Shown: positions 57,401 to 58,028, numbered from the stretch's first letter. The stretch is 64,000 nucleotides of DNA from Colias croceus (GCF_905220415.1 NC_059538.1:2604001-2668000), one strand, 5' to 3'. Made by a program: numbers and translations. Notes: generated from the letters alone by a model not told the origin.

Positions 57401-58028
57401 TAAAAATTAAGTATTCAAAAGGCAGATTTGTAAGATATACATCGTATAAACATATCAGATTAGGGAAAGCTTACCTTAACTTTAATGAAAGGCATCCATT
57501 TAGTTAGACCCGAAATCTTGAACTTAAAGTTACTTGAAGTGAAATTAAATTGATGTGGATTAAGAATTAATAATGGTAATTGGTTTCAGTTACGTGGAAA
57601 TTTAATTTTTTTTTTAGGTAACCATATTATTTAACTAAAAATTATCGTATTTGTACGATAATTATCGTACGTATCGCGCGTCACGCGACATGCGCTACAC
57701 AGACCAAAAAGTTTGAGACGATGTAATAAAAGTTTCACTTTAAAATAAAATAAATAAATTAGAATATCATTGAATCTAGATTTCAGAAAAATTACGGGCA
57801 CAGATAATATAAAACTAGTACGGGAAAATTCGTTGGGGAAATTCATAAGCTATGTTACAATGATGTTTTATCTTTCATCTTTAAACAATATTTTGTACCA
57901 GCCTAAATTCATGAAATAATATTGTGATTGTTATTTTTATTGGTATTTTATTTACAATAATAAACATAAAATTTTCTTACCTCTGAGAATTGAGTCCGTT
58001 ATCCGACGTCATTTTCACATCAATGATC
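6325..58028 (-). CDS. Arrestin family gene (eight exons seen, 3' end off window)
   Basis: Arrestins bind phosphorylated seven-transmembrane receptors, block G-protein coupling, and in non-visual forms link to endocytosis. Eight minus-strand exons join in exact phase: 57981-58028, 54844-55008, 30698-30818, 30242-30389, 29681-29828, 15569-15627, 8397-8460 and 6325-6433, giving about 282 codons from the ATG at 58012. Landmarks are VFKKSSPNNKLTVYL, YGREDEEVMGLKF, LIKRLGSNAFPFHLELTP, GAPIGTSYDVRAYI, the basic SRRNTVRMGIRV strand (phosphate-sensor region) and the C-domain start WLDKATYSHGEAVNVSVV. Ordinary arrestins have a short hinge between domains; here about 57 residues, many proline, separate VRMGIRVLQ from the C-domain. 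The remaining 110-150 C-domain residues must lie beyond base 1. Family assignment is secure; whether it is the beta-arrestin (kurtz), visual or a third insect arrestin is not settled. Confidence 0.93.
6434..8396. other. Arrestin intron 7, repeats only
   Basis: About 6765-6925 is a minus-sense short repeat ending 'gtcgtgggcggaagctagtt'. About 7470-7656 is a plus-sense repeat of the 'gacagacagaca' subfamily ('actagcggtcgccccggctt'). The rest is AT-rich with nothing recognisable. Confidence 0.6.
8397..8460 (-). CDS. Arrestin exon 7 (end of linker)
   Basis: 64 bp: two bases complete a Glu codon, then NMEPTPPRASVEKPFLLSDG, and two bases remain for Arg with exon 8. SVEKPFLLSDG corresponds to the segment just before the arrestin C-domain. 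Splice sites are ttcacag and gtaaaa. Confidence 0.88.
8461..9510. other. Arrestin intron 6 segment
   Basis: About 8560-8890 has two GC-rich patches ('ggaggcccttatcaag', 'gggggcctcttcgagcat') that look like ends of a decayed DNA transposon. Nothing else recognisable. Confidence 0.35.
9511..9632 (+). mobile_element. tRNA-derived SINE head
   Basis: From 9513 the sequence resembles a tRNA gene. It has a box A TGGTACAGTGG, a box B GGTTCGATCC, and a T-arm with five stem pairs around TTCGATC. The acceptor stem pairs at only five of seven positions and no anticodon arm is evident. The sequence continues into a non-tRNA body ('cccccttaccccactagggg'). I read this as a tRNA-derived SINE rather than a working tRNA. 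Confidence 0.7.
9959..10640 (+). repeat. Short retroposed repeat split by a MITE
   Basis: The left part (9959-10134) starts 'actagctgtgccgtgcggtt' and runs to (caaa)n. The right part (10606-10640) resumes with 'agttttcctctttataatat' and 'tagtgtagatt', which normally follows the (caaa)n directly. The 471 bp between them is a separate insertion. Related copies: 4625-4738 and 48888-49092. Confidence 0.7.
10135..10605. mobile_element. MITE with TGTTTTCCAATTACAG termini
   Basis: 471 bp bounded by 16-bp inverted repeats TGTTTTCCAATTACAG, inserted in the short repeat at 9959-10640. 'ttccaatta' recurs internally in both senses, and GCATTATGC/GCATAATG motifs cluster near each end, as expected for subterminal transposase-binding sites. 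No coding capacity; superfamily not assigned. Confidence 0.7.
10641..11033. other. Arrestin intron segment with a perfect hairpin
   Basis: AT-rich, no gene. 10965-10983 and 10991-11009 form a perfect 19-bp inverted repeat with a 7-nt loop (see findings). Confidence 0.6.
11034..11300 (+). repeat. Interspersed repeat family R1, copy 1
   Basis: Begins 'aaccgacttcaaaaaaagga', contains 'caccgattactccgaggttt' and 'gatgcgggatggtgtcgaat', and closes with TTTGAAGTCGGTTG followed by 'acgcagttatcacttgtt'. The termini AACCGACTTCAAA and TTTGAAGTCGGTT are inverted repeats, so it is probably a non-autonomous DNA element. Other copies: 28989-29276 and 58727-59001. Confidence 0.75.
11322..12609 (-). mobile_element. 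Mariner-like DNA transposon (decayed)
   Basis: A 1288-bp element flanked by TA. Its inverted termini share cacact(g/a)aaagttttgcg. Transposase pieces on the minus strand include IHD-type LLHHDSASAHT, PCDFFLFP (third catalytic Asp of a DD34D core) and KPTKLRQARRVGKQMIALFF. The first catalytic Asp box reads VTGYEICIYGY, where mariner has an Asp, so the active site is broken. The frame is also interrupted (11390-11767 and 11788-12018 are in different frames). Confidence 0.88.
12718..13195 (+). repeat. Short retroposed repeat, 'gaagggtcaattctgtac' family
   Basis: It contains a (TGTC)n tract, 'ggtataattataccttatta', and ends 'acggagtcgcgggcggaagc'. A partial inverted copy lies at 14143-14375, and the 3'-end sequence in reverse at 24416-24480. 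I see no open frame. Confidence 0.7.
13196..15568. other. Arrestin intron 6, repeats and AT-rich DNA
   Basis: 13365-13578 is a short repeat ending 'ttcgcatatataatattagt'. 14143-14375 is the inverted partial copy of the 12718-13195 repeat. 13580-14140 and 14376-15568 show nothing recognisable on either strand. Confidence 0.5.
15569..15627 (-). CDS. Arrestin exon 6 (linker microexon)
   Basis: 59 bp between acceptor ..ttcag and donor gtgagtg. It completes Arg from exon 5, encodes LKAKTKLEPDHSRMTSEEI, and leaves one base for Glu with exon 7. It has no counterpart in the usual arrestin hinge, but both phases fit exactly and the frame is open, so I include it. It could be alternatively spliced; however, skipping it would put exon 5 (two residual bases) next to exon 7 (needs one), breaking the frame. 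Confidence 0.75.
16312..16448 (-). repeat. MITE-like family M, copy 1
   Basis: It reads 'gagcgtatgtgccaagcac' to 'gaaattttactctcaacgtg'. The family is seen at five sites: here, 18783-18900, 28850-28987, 48240-48315 (internally deleted) and 57128-57215 (truncated). It shares 'gacgtgacggtattgcc' and 'aagttcacttctgacacgtg'-like blocks. Confidence 0.65.
16655..16806 (+). repeat. Repeat family S, copy 1
   Basis: Starts 'aagctattacatagcttcta', contains 'ggccttgagcgcggggaccg', and ends 'gcaatagctttaccgcggca'. The termini share the palindromic GCAATAGCT/AGCTATTGC motif. Other copies: 33213-33366 (opposite strand) and 59010-59156. Confidence 0.65.
17768..18130. repeat. Element with terminal GC hairpin GACACGC/GCGTGTC
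   Basis: A 7-bp GC-rich stem with a 4-nt loop opens the block, followed by A/G-rich text and, about 300 bp in, 'gacctagaaagttcaaattt'. The composite elements at 26998 and 61824 have the same layout: terminal hairpin GGGGGCAC/GTGCCCCC, then 'cctagaaagctgaaatttt'. This suggests a related non-autonomous family. The inner boundary is not defined. Confidence 0.45.
18131..19140. other. Arrestin intron 5, middle part
   Basis: AT-rich with (aaat)n at about 18580-18600. 18783-18900 is family M copy 2, in the sense opposite to copy 1. Otherwise nothing recognisable. Confidence 0.5.
19141..19750. mobile_element. 610-bp near-perfect palindrome (foldback element)
   Basis: The left arm (19141-19431) and right arm (19461-19750) are inverted copies around a 29-bp loop. 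The one difference I noted is the length of an A run. The termini are TCCCACCAAAAACAT, identical to the termini of the two foldbacks at 27572 and 60814, whose arms are otherwise different. No coding capacity. Confidence 0.92.
19757..20035 (+). repeat. Short retroposed repeat, 'gtatttttgagtttagct' family
   Basis: 'aacagctttccgccagcgca' to 'cccaagtattattttaaac'. It holds the common 'gttcccgtttccgtgggatt' block and is the reverse-sense relative of about 6115-6300. It follows the palindrome almost directly. Confidence 0.6.
20036..21172. other. Region upstream of the nested protease
   Basis: AT-rich. About 20440-20600 holds a GC-richer unidentified segment ('ggcccgacggccacctttgc'). No exon or gene seen. 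Confidence 0.45.
21173..21180 (+). promoter_or_regulatory. TATA box of the serine protease gene
   Basis: TATATAAA lies 54 bp before the start codon, which would place transcription start near 21205 and leave a short leader of about 30 bases. The position fits a strongly expressed insect protease gene; it is inferred, not mapped. Confidence 0.6.
21234..21285 (+). CDS. Serine protease exon 1 (signal peptide)
   Basis: ATG preceded by aaa. It encodes 17 residues, mostly hydrophobic, ending one base into a Gly codon at donor gtaagt. The first exon carrying only the signal peptide is common in S1 protease genes. Confidence 0.9.
21234..24221 (+). CDS. Chymotrypsin-like serine protease (S1A), five exons
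   Basis: Secreted endopeptidase, probably digestive or extracellular. Exons 21234-21285, 22051-22219, 22474-22720, 23131-23292 and 24069-24221 join in phase to 260 residues and a TAA stop. It starts with a hydrophobic signal peptide (ISLFLLSWYAHG), then a short propeptide ending in Lys before VFGGNDAPEG, the activation site. The catalytic triad is present: TAAHC, NDIALL and GDSGGPL. Cys pairs 42-58, 168-182 and 191-220 are present. By chymotrypsin numbering the S1 pocket has Gly189, Gly216 and Glu226, unlike trypsin (Asp189), so a chymotrypsin- or collagenase-like preference is more likely. Cys136 is present without Cys201. The gene lies inside an arrestin intron on the opposite strand. Confidence 0.94.
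21790..22000 (-). mobile_element. LINE C-terminal fragment in protease intron 1
   Basis: On the minus strand one frame reads NMLPESVFADEYNMEVFKK, RVNRYLL and a basic tail, with an in-frame stop just before it. This is the typical C-terminal segment of LINE reverse-transcriptase proteins of this group. It is a dead fragment in the first intron of the protease. Confidence 0.6.
22051..22219 (+). CDS. Serine protease exon 2 (activation site, catalytic His)
   Basis: Acceptor ..cttcag. It encodes the propeptide, VFGGNDAPEG, FCGGS and TAAHC. The donor is gtattt, weaker than the other donors, but the phase (two bases carried over) fits exon 3. Confidence 0.9.
22474..22720 (+). CDS. Serine protease exon 3 (catalytic Asp)
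   Basis: Acceptor ..ttctag and donor gtaagt. 82 codons after the split Asn, including LENDIALLRIV (catalytic Asp) and ECVLTGWGY. Confidence 0.92.
23131..23292 (+). CDS. Serine protease exon 4
   Basis: Acceptor ..tttctag and donor gtaagg; 54 codons in phase 0 on both sides. Contains VEQCREDL and NVCAS (the 168-182 disulfide) and ends GACQ just before GDSGG. Confidence 0.88.
23327..24068. other. Protease intron 4 with a partial hairpin-ended element
   Basis: From 23327 'gggggcacggtagtaccccg' and the following 'ttttctcgaag' resemble the hairpin end of the composite elements at 26998-28004 and 60814-61824, diverging within about 100-150 bp. The rest is AT-rich; no exon seen. Confidence 0.5.
24069..24221 (+). 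CDS. Serine protease exon 5 (catalytic Ser, stop)
   Basis: Acceptor ..ttttccag. Begins GDSGGPLAVNSTLIGVVSWG, includes the CGQGVPEVYASV segment and ends at TAA. The final helix segment reads EFRNWILDNI. Confidence 0.93.
   Translation, partial: GDSGGPLAVNSTLIGVVSWGRFICGQGVPEVYASVYEFRNWILDNIDSDE
24303..24308 (+). terminator. Polyadenylation signal of the protease gene
   Basis: AATAAA 82 bases after the stop codon, followed by a T-rich (ttct)n tract. This is the first such hexamer after the stop. Confidence 0.65.
24309..25269. other. Arrestin intron 5, right of the protease
   Basis: A (ttct)n tract at 24315-24335. 24416-24480 is the end of the short repeat at 12718-13195, in reverse sense. 24481-25269 is AT-rich with nothing recognisable. 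Confidence 0.45.
25270..26125 (+). pseudogene. Asn/Ser/Asp-rich ORF with AT-hook motif, broken by a short repeat
   Basis: About 190 codons from 25270 form a low-complexity acidic region rich in Asn, Ser and Asp, then LEKWLEISSSSPLPD and KKRKKSPSPGPSTS. The frame enters a short repeat at about 25840-25998 and stops at TAA 25879. Past the repeat another frame resumes with KNIKILENIIIQPAKRQRG, then an RGRPKG AT-hook core, TAIGLPKKKKK. The two parts look like one coding sequence cut by the insertion. No start codon is evident (in-frame TGA just upstream). Tails of this kind occur in transposon-encoded proteins, but I do not recognise the family. Confidence 0.5.
25840..25998 (+). repeat. Short retroposed repeat, 'cacaccatgtgcagttcgat' family
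   Basis: 'atcttaatatatataaatct' through 'gggcgaagccggggcggacc'. The second copy is at 42165-42345. It interrupts the AT-hook ORF. Confidence 0.75.
26126..26997. other. Arrestin intron 5 segment
   Basis: 'tatattggctgcgttc' occurs twice, near 26340 and 26570, about 230 bp apart. Otherwise AT-rich with nothing recognisable. Confidence 0.4.
26998..28004 (+). mobile_element. Composite 1-kb element: GC hairpin end plus foldback, copy 1
   Basis: Begins with the hairpin GGGGGCAC-GGTA-GTGCCCCC and ends with the foldback at 27572-28004. The whole unit recurs inverted at 60814-61824 with high identity, and homology stops exactly at the hairpin on one side and the foldback terminus on the other. No open frame of interest. 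It is probably a non-autonomous transposon; the class is uncertain. Confidence 0.8.
27572..28004. repeat. Foldback with identical 172-bp arms, copy 1
   Basis: Arms 27572-27743 and 27833-28004 read as exact inverted copies around an 89-bp loop. The termini are TCCCACCAAAAACAT. Copy 2 lies at 60814-61246 and has the same length. Confidence 0.93.
28005..28849. other. Arrestin intron 5 segment, nothing seen
   Basis: AT-rich. A short direct repeat 'gtagtaaatagtggaaat' occurs at about 28705 and 28735. No gene or named repeat recognised. Confidence 0.45.
28850..28987 (+). repeat. MITE-like family M, copy 3
   Basis: 'gcgtgttgagagtaaaattt' to 'ctcagaacacacgctctttt'. The fullest copy in this sense. 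It abuts R1 copy 2, so the two share a T run at the junction. Confidence 0.65.
28989..29276 (+). repeat. Interspersed repeat family R1, copy 2
   Basis: Same termini and internal blocks as 11034-11300, with a long T run (about 24 T) where copy 1 has eight. Confidence 0.75.
29277..29680. other. Arrestin intron 5 segment near exon 5
   Basis: No repeat or exon recognised. The last 20 bases before 29681 on the plus strand hold the exon 5 donor (complement of cttac). Confidence 0.4.
29681..29828 (-). CDS. Arrestin exon 5 (phosphate-sensor strand, Pro-rich linker)
   Basis: 148 bp, acceptor ..caccag and donor gtaag. Encodes ERADEKISRRNTVRMGIRV, then a GC-rich stretch giving PQRPALPPAPPHTLSALAHH. 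The first half matches the arrestin N-domain end, where basic residues sense receptor phosphates. The second half is an unusual extended linker, with much higher GC than the rest of the gene. Confidence 0.88.
29829..30241. other. Arrestin intron 4
   Basis: About 30001-30212 is a short repeat with 'tttgtatgttcgtttattta' and 'gaatggaaattacgcgggtt'; it is related to 43651-43895. No other feature. Confidence 0.5.
30242..30389 (-). CDS. Arrestin exon 4
   Basis: 148 bp in phase 0 with exon 3. Encodes DALIKRLGSNAFPFHLELTP and QLVPAKQYHGAPIGTSYDV. LGSNAFPF and GTSYDVRA match conserved N-domain strands in arrestins. Acceptor ttatcaccag and donor gtgagc. Confidence 0.94.
30698..30818 (-). CDS. Arrestin exon 3
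   Basis: 121 bp, acceptor ..ttccacag and donor gtaaac. Encodes YGREDEEVMGLKFCNEAIMS and a segment ending NTPLQ. YGRED is the most conserved arrestin N-domain motif. Confidence 0.95.
30819..33212. other. Arrestin intron 2, left part
   Basis: 30819-31975 and 32230-33212 are AT-rich with no gene recognised; a tRNA-derived SINE lies between them (separate entry). Confidence 0.45.
31976..32229 (-). mobile_element. tRNA-derived SINE, minus strand
   Basis: Read on the minus strand from 32225: a GCGGGAT start, a box A TAGCCGAGCAG, and a box B-like GGATCGAATCC, then a body running to 'aaacagacttccgcattcat' near 31982. Order and spacing fit a pol III tRNA-derived head. The cloverleaf does not close properly, so it is not a functional tRNA. 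Confidence 0.55.
33213..33366 (-). repeat. Repeat family S, copy 2
   Basis: Reverse complement of the family at 16655-16806 and 59010-59156, with the same 'ggccttgagcgcggggaccg' block. Confidence 0.65.
33413..33637. mobile_element. MITE with 24-bp inverted termini
   Basis: 33413-33436 and 33614-33637 are inverted repeats (cgcgtcacgtaaaaagaac / reverse) with one mismatch. The 177-bp interior has no coding capacity. Superfamily not assigned. Confidence 0.65.
33820..33876 (-). repeat. Left half of a short repeat split by the LINE at 33877
   Basis: 'ggcttttcgccgcttcgccc' through 'taaatcactatctatt' is the reverse of the tail of the repeat at 60578-60770. Its other half (36457-36540) resumes after the LINE. 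Confidence 0.65.
33877..36457 (-). mobile_element. Non-LTR retrotransposon (LINE C), 5'-truncated
   Basis: The 3' end, at low coordinates, is a (TTA)n tract (33877-33897). The 5' end is near 36457, where homology to the interrupted short repeat resumes ('catcaaactctgttgtg'). It is a different family from LINE copies A and B. The insertion lies in arrestin intron 2 in gene sense. Confidence 0.82.
34005..36461 (-). CDS. LINE C ORF2 (endonuclease fragment plus reverse transcriptase)
   Basis: An uninterrupted 818-codon frame. The N-terminal part carries late endonuclease motifs (CGDYNAHP, RWLDHCL, SDHLPLV). The RT carries NYRPISLATIVARILEKIL, CFLDLSRAFDTLNH, GVRQGGVTSPDLFN and YADD near residue 603. 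The first part of the endonuclease is absent. The nominal start codons lie in or at the edge of the target repeat, so they are fortuitous. Clade (CR1/Jockey group or other) is not resolved by eye. Confidence 0.85.
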   Translation of the reverse strand: MMGFVLIVLVGFVVECLALITTIIEASDTECAFICGDYNAHPDSRFGREMSNYCSEQELQCLDIERLPPASYTYISESHGSCRWLDHCLVTAAAEILVTNIYIKYDSYWSDHLPLVLNCNLNVITPKKCDTYVNHNIKYMWGIRDEEHTAIYTKMCELKFTNIQNKYYNECNFICKDCDSKCINKNHFKLLDQFYCDIISVMQSSAERSFNNRKKCKYKIVGWNAHVKHFHLFARQTFLEWVSYGKPRSGYYFDAMFSARKEFKTALKYVQNNQDKIKLDILAQSHSTGNFTEFWKETKKMDYKNVVPACVDGQQDPKAIANLFRAQFNTNPIANANGNVSTSAETVRSTEKRKLSNNIITSKDVSQVIKNMKRGKSPGHDALSMEHVLYAGKNIYPVLAQFYTLCLKHCYLPKDLIKTIVIPVPKNKTGSISSVANYRPISLATIVARILEKILHSKLSPYINIDDAQFGFRPELGTDMAIYTLKEIVDCYNNQNTSVYACFLDLSRAFDTLNHEILWKKVRSSDVSSDVVGLFTYWYDNQTNSVRWGSTLSDSYILSCGVRQGGVTSPDLFNLYVNDLIVELSRTEVGLKLDGRFVNNLSYADDMVLLSPSIKGLRKLVGICERYALSHSLQYNVKKTEMLIFRSGKGPDNIPPICINGHPIKIVDSFKYLGHIITSKRKDDADIERQRRALCVVGNMIIRKFRRASNSIKIHLFKTFCQSLYTCQLWTNYTKKAYDGIRVEHNNIFRYLMGLDKFCSASEMYTNFRVNSLNAIQRHRIATFLSRVDKCRNKIVRSLADRNITSSMYKTWISIIMI
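36457..36796. other. Split repeat remainder and spacer before the LTR element
   Basis: 36457-36540 is the right half of the short repeat cut by LINE C ('gcgactttgttttatattat'). About 36540-36690 is another short repeat ending near 'tacgcggacaaagccgccag'. 36793-36796 is the left target duplication aata. Confidence 0.55.
36797..37012 (+). repeat. 5' LTR of the Gypsy element
   Basis: Contains a CRE-like TGACGTCG close to its start, a TATATATA box near 36907, and an AATAAA near 36960, giving a plausible U3-R-U5 order in 216 bp. The sequence just after it, atcagaagtgg, is the presumed primer-binding zone, but I cannot assign the tRNA. Confidence 0.93.
37025..41479 (+). CDS. Gypsy gag-pol polyprotein
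   Basis: 1484 codons in one frame, start 13 bases after the LTR. Order: Gag with capsid-like region; two CCHC zinc knuckles (CPRCKKTGHLLRDC about residue 252, CYKCGNRGHIASRC about 274); aspartic protease (YIDTGSQVNVL, about 331); reverse transcriptase (SLDMAQGYHQL about 707, FLDDLL about 780); RNase H (IHTDACKLG); integrase with an HHCC zinc region and a DDE core (HIDHIGPF about 1189, VTDHGKAF about 1248, NGQVERTNRT about 1282); and a C-terminal GPY/F module (SGPYVITKV). No chromodomain. All catalytic motifs are present. Gag and Pol in one frame without frameshift is found in some Gypsy lineages. Confidence 0.95.
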   Translation: MKRHRPQVCRPPDESMSEEDEGTSSPPARKLLKNLLEKEVVKALRNLEDDPQAPNKSKVHRAASLIPEFDPDSEECTVQAWIRKIDQIGEINGWDDTTKSFYLQDKLRGQAKKWYNRLENYDYTWEQWKDMLLRAFPRYRDYGNMLEELLQRKKQPTETMTKYYQDKIAMCFRCKLSDSASVSCIIRGLPLSLQPNARAFQCQTPGELYEGFLCALDDYRTLPIETRFQKNLVSRPSHPDKKSMPPNVETDPCPRCKKTGHLLRDCSLPDTRTCYKCGNRGHIASRCPTIATDNRRSISTDNIKEVNVLRPYNEIYKKVVKVNGIHVKAYIDTGSQVNVLNDQVSNALSLDVKPTSVTLKGFSGGLSTSRGEVEFQLEIDGITMKCHAYLSSIKMADVNLLIGQPVINSEGMTLTVSKGLVEFNRTQDPICDIEAIEDHDRFKVVTVNEEKLPPGSSIIQVRVLGNKVGNDVVTPPRHHELQGVAYSLPSTLLTGEDGYIKVINMGCEVIVWPPGEVLTRAESCQESPLQPNSQVLTLACHRFADYNVNNIGQSSTTDLCIGGVKLNDIKMGPLNNKQHSDLISLLVQYKHCFANGTKDLGCTDLVQMKIKLTSDQPIYRQPYRLSHSEQAVVQSKVSELLDAGIIKESESSYASPVILVKKKNGDSRMCVDYRALNAITVKDRFPLPNIDDQVSKLAGHKYFTSLDMAQGYHQLRVSNEDTHKTAFITPQGHFEYTRIPFGLANAPSVFMRLINKIVESVGRTENNNVKNKHGKREILAFLDDLLLPSNDVMSGLDILQAVLVKLEVENLKLNMSKCSFLQNEITYLGHKISAKGIQPGDSKLLAVSRFPTPTNVHSVRQFIGLCSYFRKFIYNFAVIARPLTDLTKKKASWIWSSDQNNSFEQLKKCLCSEPVLALYDPVLSTEIHTDACKLGIAGILLQKQIDGTLRPVLYFSRVTSKEESMYHSYELETLAVVESLRRFRVYIVGKKVKIVTDCTAVRATLTKRDIIPRIARWWLSIQDYDISVEYRQGERMKHVDALSRHPVDTMNVNRLEVADWFYTVQCQDDKLNAIVSQLKNNTGGAEIKNNYEIIDNRLYRKTLNGNRLVVPNSARWKIMQMHHDNIGHVGLNRATELIKNEFWFPKMTRFIKKYVNACLHCAYGKGGYGKIEGKLHPIPKPSEPMRMVHIDHIGPFTRTKKGYQYMLVMTDGFSKFVIAEPTRTVNSIETIRVLRKIFSLFSFPDHIVTDHGKAFTSRNFKKFSNDKQFRHTLNAIACPRANGQVERTNRTILDALRATDPSEASINWANSLPDIIWGINNTINNTTGYKPYDLMFARAGRPVCDVSVPGRVSEPIESRRKKATDRILKASARMKRNFDRKRKPAHIYKKGDFVLWRQAPTCSASKVNTKLDDLYSGPYVITKVLGNDRYQIRSIKGLRGYKSFSGLVAADSLRPYKSIVTVSDSASSSDEQMETEDLIDLLES
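41488..41507 (+). promoter_or_regulatory. Perfect hairpin between pol stop and 3' LTR
   Basis: GTTGTTCCC and GGGAACAAC form a perfect 9-bp stem with a 2-nt loop, 9 bases after the gag-pol stop and 18 before the LTR. No run of purines typical of a polypurine tract precedes the LTR; the sequence there is ggatggccgag. Confidence 0.6.
41526..41741 (+). repeat. 3' LTR of the Gypsy element
   Basis: 216 bp, base-for-base the same as the 5' LTR on reading, ending TTTACA before the target duplication aata. Confidence 0.93.
41746..42801. other. Arrestin intron 2 segment
   Basis: AT-rich. 42165-42345 is the second copy of the 'cacaccatgtgcagttcgat' short repeat. Nothing else recognised. Confidence 0.5.
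42802..43263. mobile_element. MITE-like element with TCCATTAATCACGTGA termini and G-runs
   Basis: Perfect 16-bp inverted termini (42802-42817, 43248-43263). Near each end, G-runs lie on the plus strand (42829-42841, 42865-42880, 43166-43183, 43210-43225), and CACGTG E-box palindromes recur near both ends. No open frame of note. The superfamily is not assigned. Confidence 0.7.
43264..47235. other. Arrestin intron 2, repeats and AT-rich DNA
   Basis: 43651-43895 is a short repeat ending 'acgcgggcgaagccgcgggc'. 44570-44660 is AT low-complexity. About 45455-45560 is a decayed member of the 9959-type repeat. 46443-46578 is a 'gacagacaga' subfamily repeat. I found no gene in the remainder. Confidence 0.45.
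47236..47401 (-). CDS. Possible orphan exon, unknown protein
   Basis: On the minus strand 55 codons stay open from just after a TAA to AAAG|gtaaat, a good donor. The translation includes VQRAVSKIAASDLTILRFLL and NEAEYSGFCENILEHLSIDY, a mixed-composition, helix-like sequence unlike the AT-rich noise around it. An acceptor-like ..aaagttcag lies within it. I do not recognise the family. It could be an exon of a nested gene or a fragment of a transposon gag or host gene copy. Confidence 0.25.
47402..50172. other. Arrestin intron 2, repeats and AT-rich DNA
   Basis: 47447-47615 is a short repeat ('aaaacaaagtcgctttctct'), the same family as 60578-60770. 48240-48315 is an internally deleted family M copy. 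48888-49092 is a minus-sense copy of the 9959-type repeat. 49093-50172 has nothing recognisable. Confidence 0.5.
50186..50331. mobile_element. 146-bp retroposed insertion with 13-bp target duplication
   Basis: Flanked on both sides by GCTTCATTGACCT (50173-50185, 50332-50344). The body has 'ggtcgcggaagaccaatacc' and 'cctaacccacggctccttcc' and ends in an A run. The long duplication and A-rich end indicate LINE-mediated insertion of a SINE or truncated LINE. Confidence 0.75.
50586..53459 (-). CDS. LINE copy B ORF2 (APE endonuclease and reverse transcriptase)
   Basis: Starting from the -1 frame at 53459 the frame is open for 958 codons. Endonuclease motifs: NIQGLASKL, VTEHWL (catalytic Glu), YRPPSSD, GDFNID and SDHCG. 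RT motifs: NYRPISILPTLSKVFEKL, CDLSKAFDCV, GVPQGSILGP and FADD. The C-terminus lacks an RNase H. The first in-frame ATG is about 104 codons past the TTG at 53393, inside the endonuclease, so an ATG start would destroy that domain. Upstream the frame runs back through a slippery heptamer into ORF1. All catalytic motifs are present. Confidence 0.9.
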   Translation of the reverse strand, partial: FKLVYKTTAKQTFSIVHQNIQGLASKLLEIELFLNHNRIKVFCVTEHWLKQCQLVINIDNYTLKSIYFRTYAIHGGSLIFVHNSVKCKERTDIVSLSVERTIELSCVELERYIIVCVYRPPSSDYNMFETVMEEILKRLSRSKKKVIVCGDFNIDILLQTQTATRIVNLFQSFNLYKLFNEPTRITPTSATCIDNIYCDCFCLEKNILNTLTSDHCGQKVVFEWDCLPEFKRINVRPISKKGINKFRDNINKNLPVLNDQSCNNNPCEMFKNLFNLVHNEFEKIFKVKSLNITKDLPFSKWATPSIHRCRIVLYELYGMKQYNKDPSFLSYVRNYSKTFKIVCFTAKRLYIRDKIRESDNKVKTVWSIINGEMGKSKSSNTIKLVNNDRVIDKSADVALAFEEFFSSVPVTITNSLNSSSALAETFLRDHVAGCSTLFELRHVTASDIVTAFKTLNLKNTCDLWGMSVNLVNNIIENIAKNLAFIFNKCCDYGTFPNLLKLSKVIPLFKKGDQEDCNNYRPISILPTLSKVFEKLILNQLSSHFASNDLLHTKQFGFTKGRSTTDAGVALLTHIYKAWENSKNALGIFCDLSKAFDCVEHCTLLRKLNHYGIKGKAQNLIASYLHDRIQTVVVNGERSSGASINIGVPQGSILGPFLFLVYINDLPYYLQDRCEIVLFADDTSLIFNVDRHDPNVDEVNSALLHISEWFNANNLLLNAKKTTCVEFLLPNVKKLNRDITLNGEVLHPTESTVFLGLTLDEKLQWGAHVNTAAGKLSSAAYAVRKIRQLTDEDTARLVYFSYFHSIMSYGILLWGRAADIETIFILQKRAIRSIYNLRARDSLRDHFKNTGILTVPSQYIFNNILHVHKSSDLHTRVGDRHDYGTRNRNRIEMPFFRLAKVKNSFMGQGIRFYNRIPHNIKEFSSSKFKTYIKNVLVQRAYYSIQEYMDDKNPWRVVA
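53450..54520 (-). CDS. LINE copy B ORF1 (coiled coil and SGNH-like domain)
   Basis: 356 codons as given from a TTG; the frame continues upstream a little without ATG. Residues about 20-115 form heptad-rich coiled coil. Residues about 155-310 resemble the SGNH/GDSL esterase-type domain known from CR1-clade ORF1 proteins: IIVLSDSIGQG (nucleophile Ser block) and ILYGDSLN. The final block, where a DxxH is expected, reads NTVYLPSRYKRE without His, so enzyme activity is doubtful. The usual N-terminal zinc-binding part is missing, in keeping with 5' truncation. Stop codon TAG at 53450-53452. Confidence 0.8.
   Translation of the reverse strand: MKKYLRLSKFIKRTQSIVRKSSFKNVVQLEKVNKNLVQELDKYHRDLEYYKILYDVETNELKEKIDSLSQMLNDVNQKYSAAQMQINEHIQQADDLIKLSNENMDRFESLTNKYVCQCSKSDNEQTSPHKLDCTDIHSVKPVTTISTGKTKHLSEQEIIVLSDSIGQGFGAMLNNLGLKVTNICTPNSSFNYIIKSLDHFSFNKNNIVIILYGDSLNIKNKDIDVGFQKMLEISSQTKCKFMLCTLPYLPGLTQEQNRLIHNMNLKLYNVTNHHRDAFLYFDINLCIKSFTLTKNTVYLPSRYKRELAMLIAYNINQSGTCLLSDPGSTIILCSSNNNYIHQPCVDRKSSPKLDLN
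53453..53459 (-). promoter_or_regulatory. Candidate -1 ribosomal frameshift site
   Basis: On the minus strand the ORF1 codons TTA AAC are preceded by T, giving the heptamer U UUA AAC in the ORF1 frame, followed at once by the UAG stop of ORF1. A -1 slip gives UUU AAA CUA and enters ORF2 with no stop. Overlapping it is an inverted repeat (53457-53464 with 53472-53479, AAATCTAG/CTAGATTT, 7-nt loop). Confidence 0.75.
54541..54602. repeat. Two-copy tandem repeat at the LINE B 5' boundary
   Basis: 'acataggtaatctaatgtgt' followed by aacat occurs twice, 36 bp apart, right beyond the ORF1 frame of LINE copy B. Confidence 0.7.
54603..54843. other. Arrestin intron 2, right end
   Basis: AT-rich, no feature beyond the exon 2 donor at 54841-54843 (complement of cac). 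Confidence 0.4.
54844..55008 (-). CDS. Arrestin exon 2 (N-domain start)
   Basis: 165 bp, acceptor ..ccttacag and donor gtgagt. After completing an Arg codon it encodes VFKKSSPNNKLTVYLASRDL and later GVLHVDAENLTNKKLFGQIT. VFKKSSPN and the LTVYL strand are hallmark arrestin N-domain sequences. The LDxx loop that usually follows is rather diverged. Confidence 0.95.
55009..57980. other. Arrestin intron 1
   Basis: About 55115-55310 and 55640-55795 are short retroposed repeats (the latter ends 'acgggcaaagccgggacgga'). About 56090-56170 is a decayed member. 57128-57215 is a truncated family M copy. The rest is AT-rich with no gene recognised. Confidence 0.5.
57981..58028 (-). CDS. Arrestin exon 1 as seen (initiator ATG)
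   Basis: 48 bp between an acceptor (ttgtttcag) and donor gtaag. ATG at 58012-58010 starts MTSDNGLNSQ, in phase with exon 2. Because an acceptor precedes it, an upstream exon (at least 5' untranslated) is likely; the frame is also open through the 16 bases before the ATG, so a longer N-terminus cannot be excluded. Confidence 0.75.
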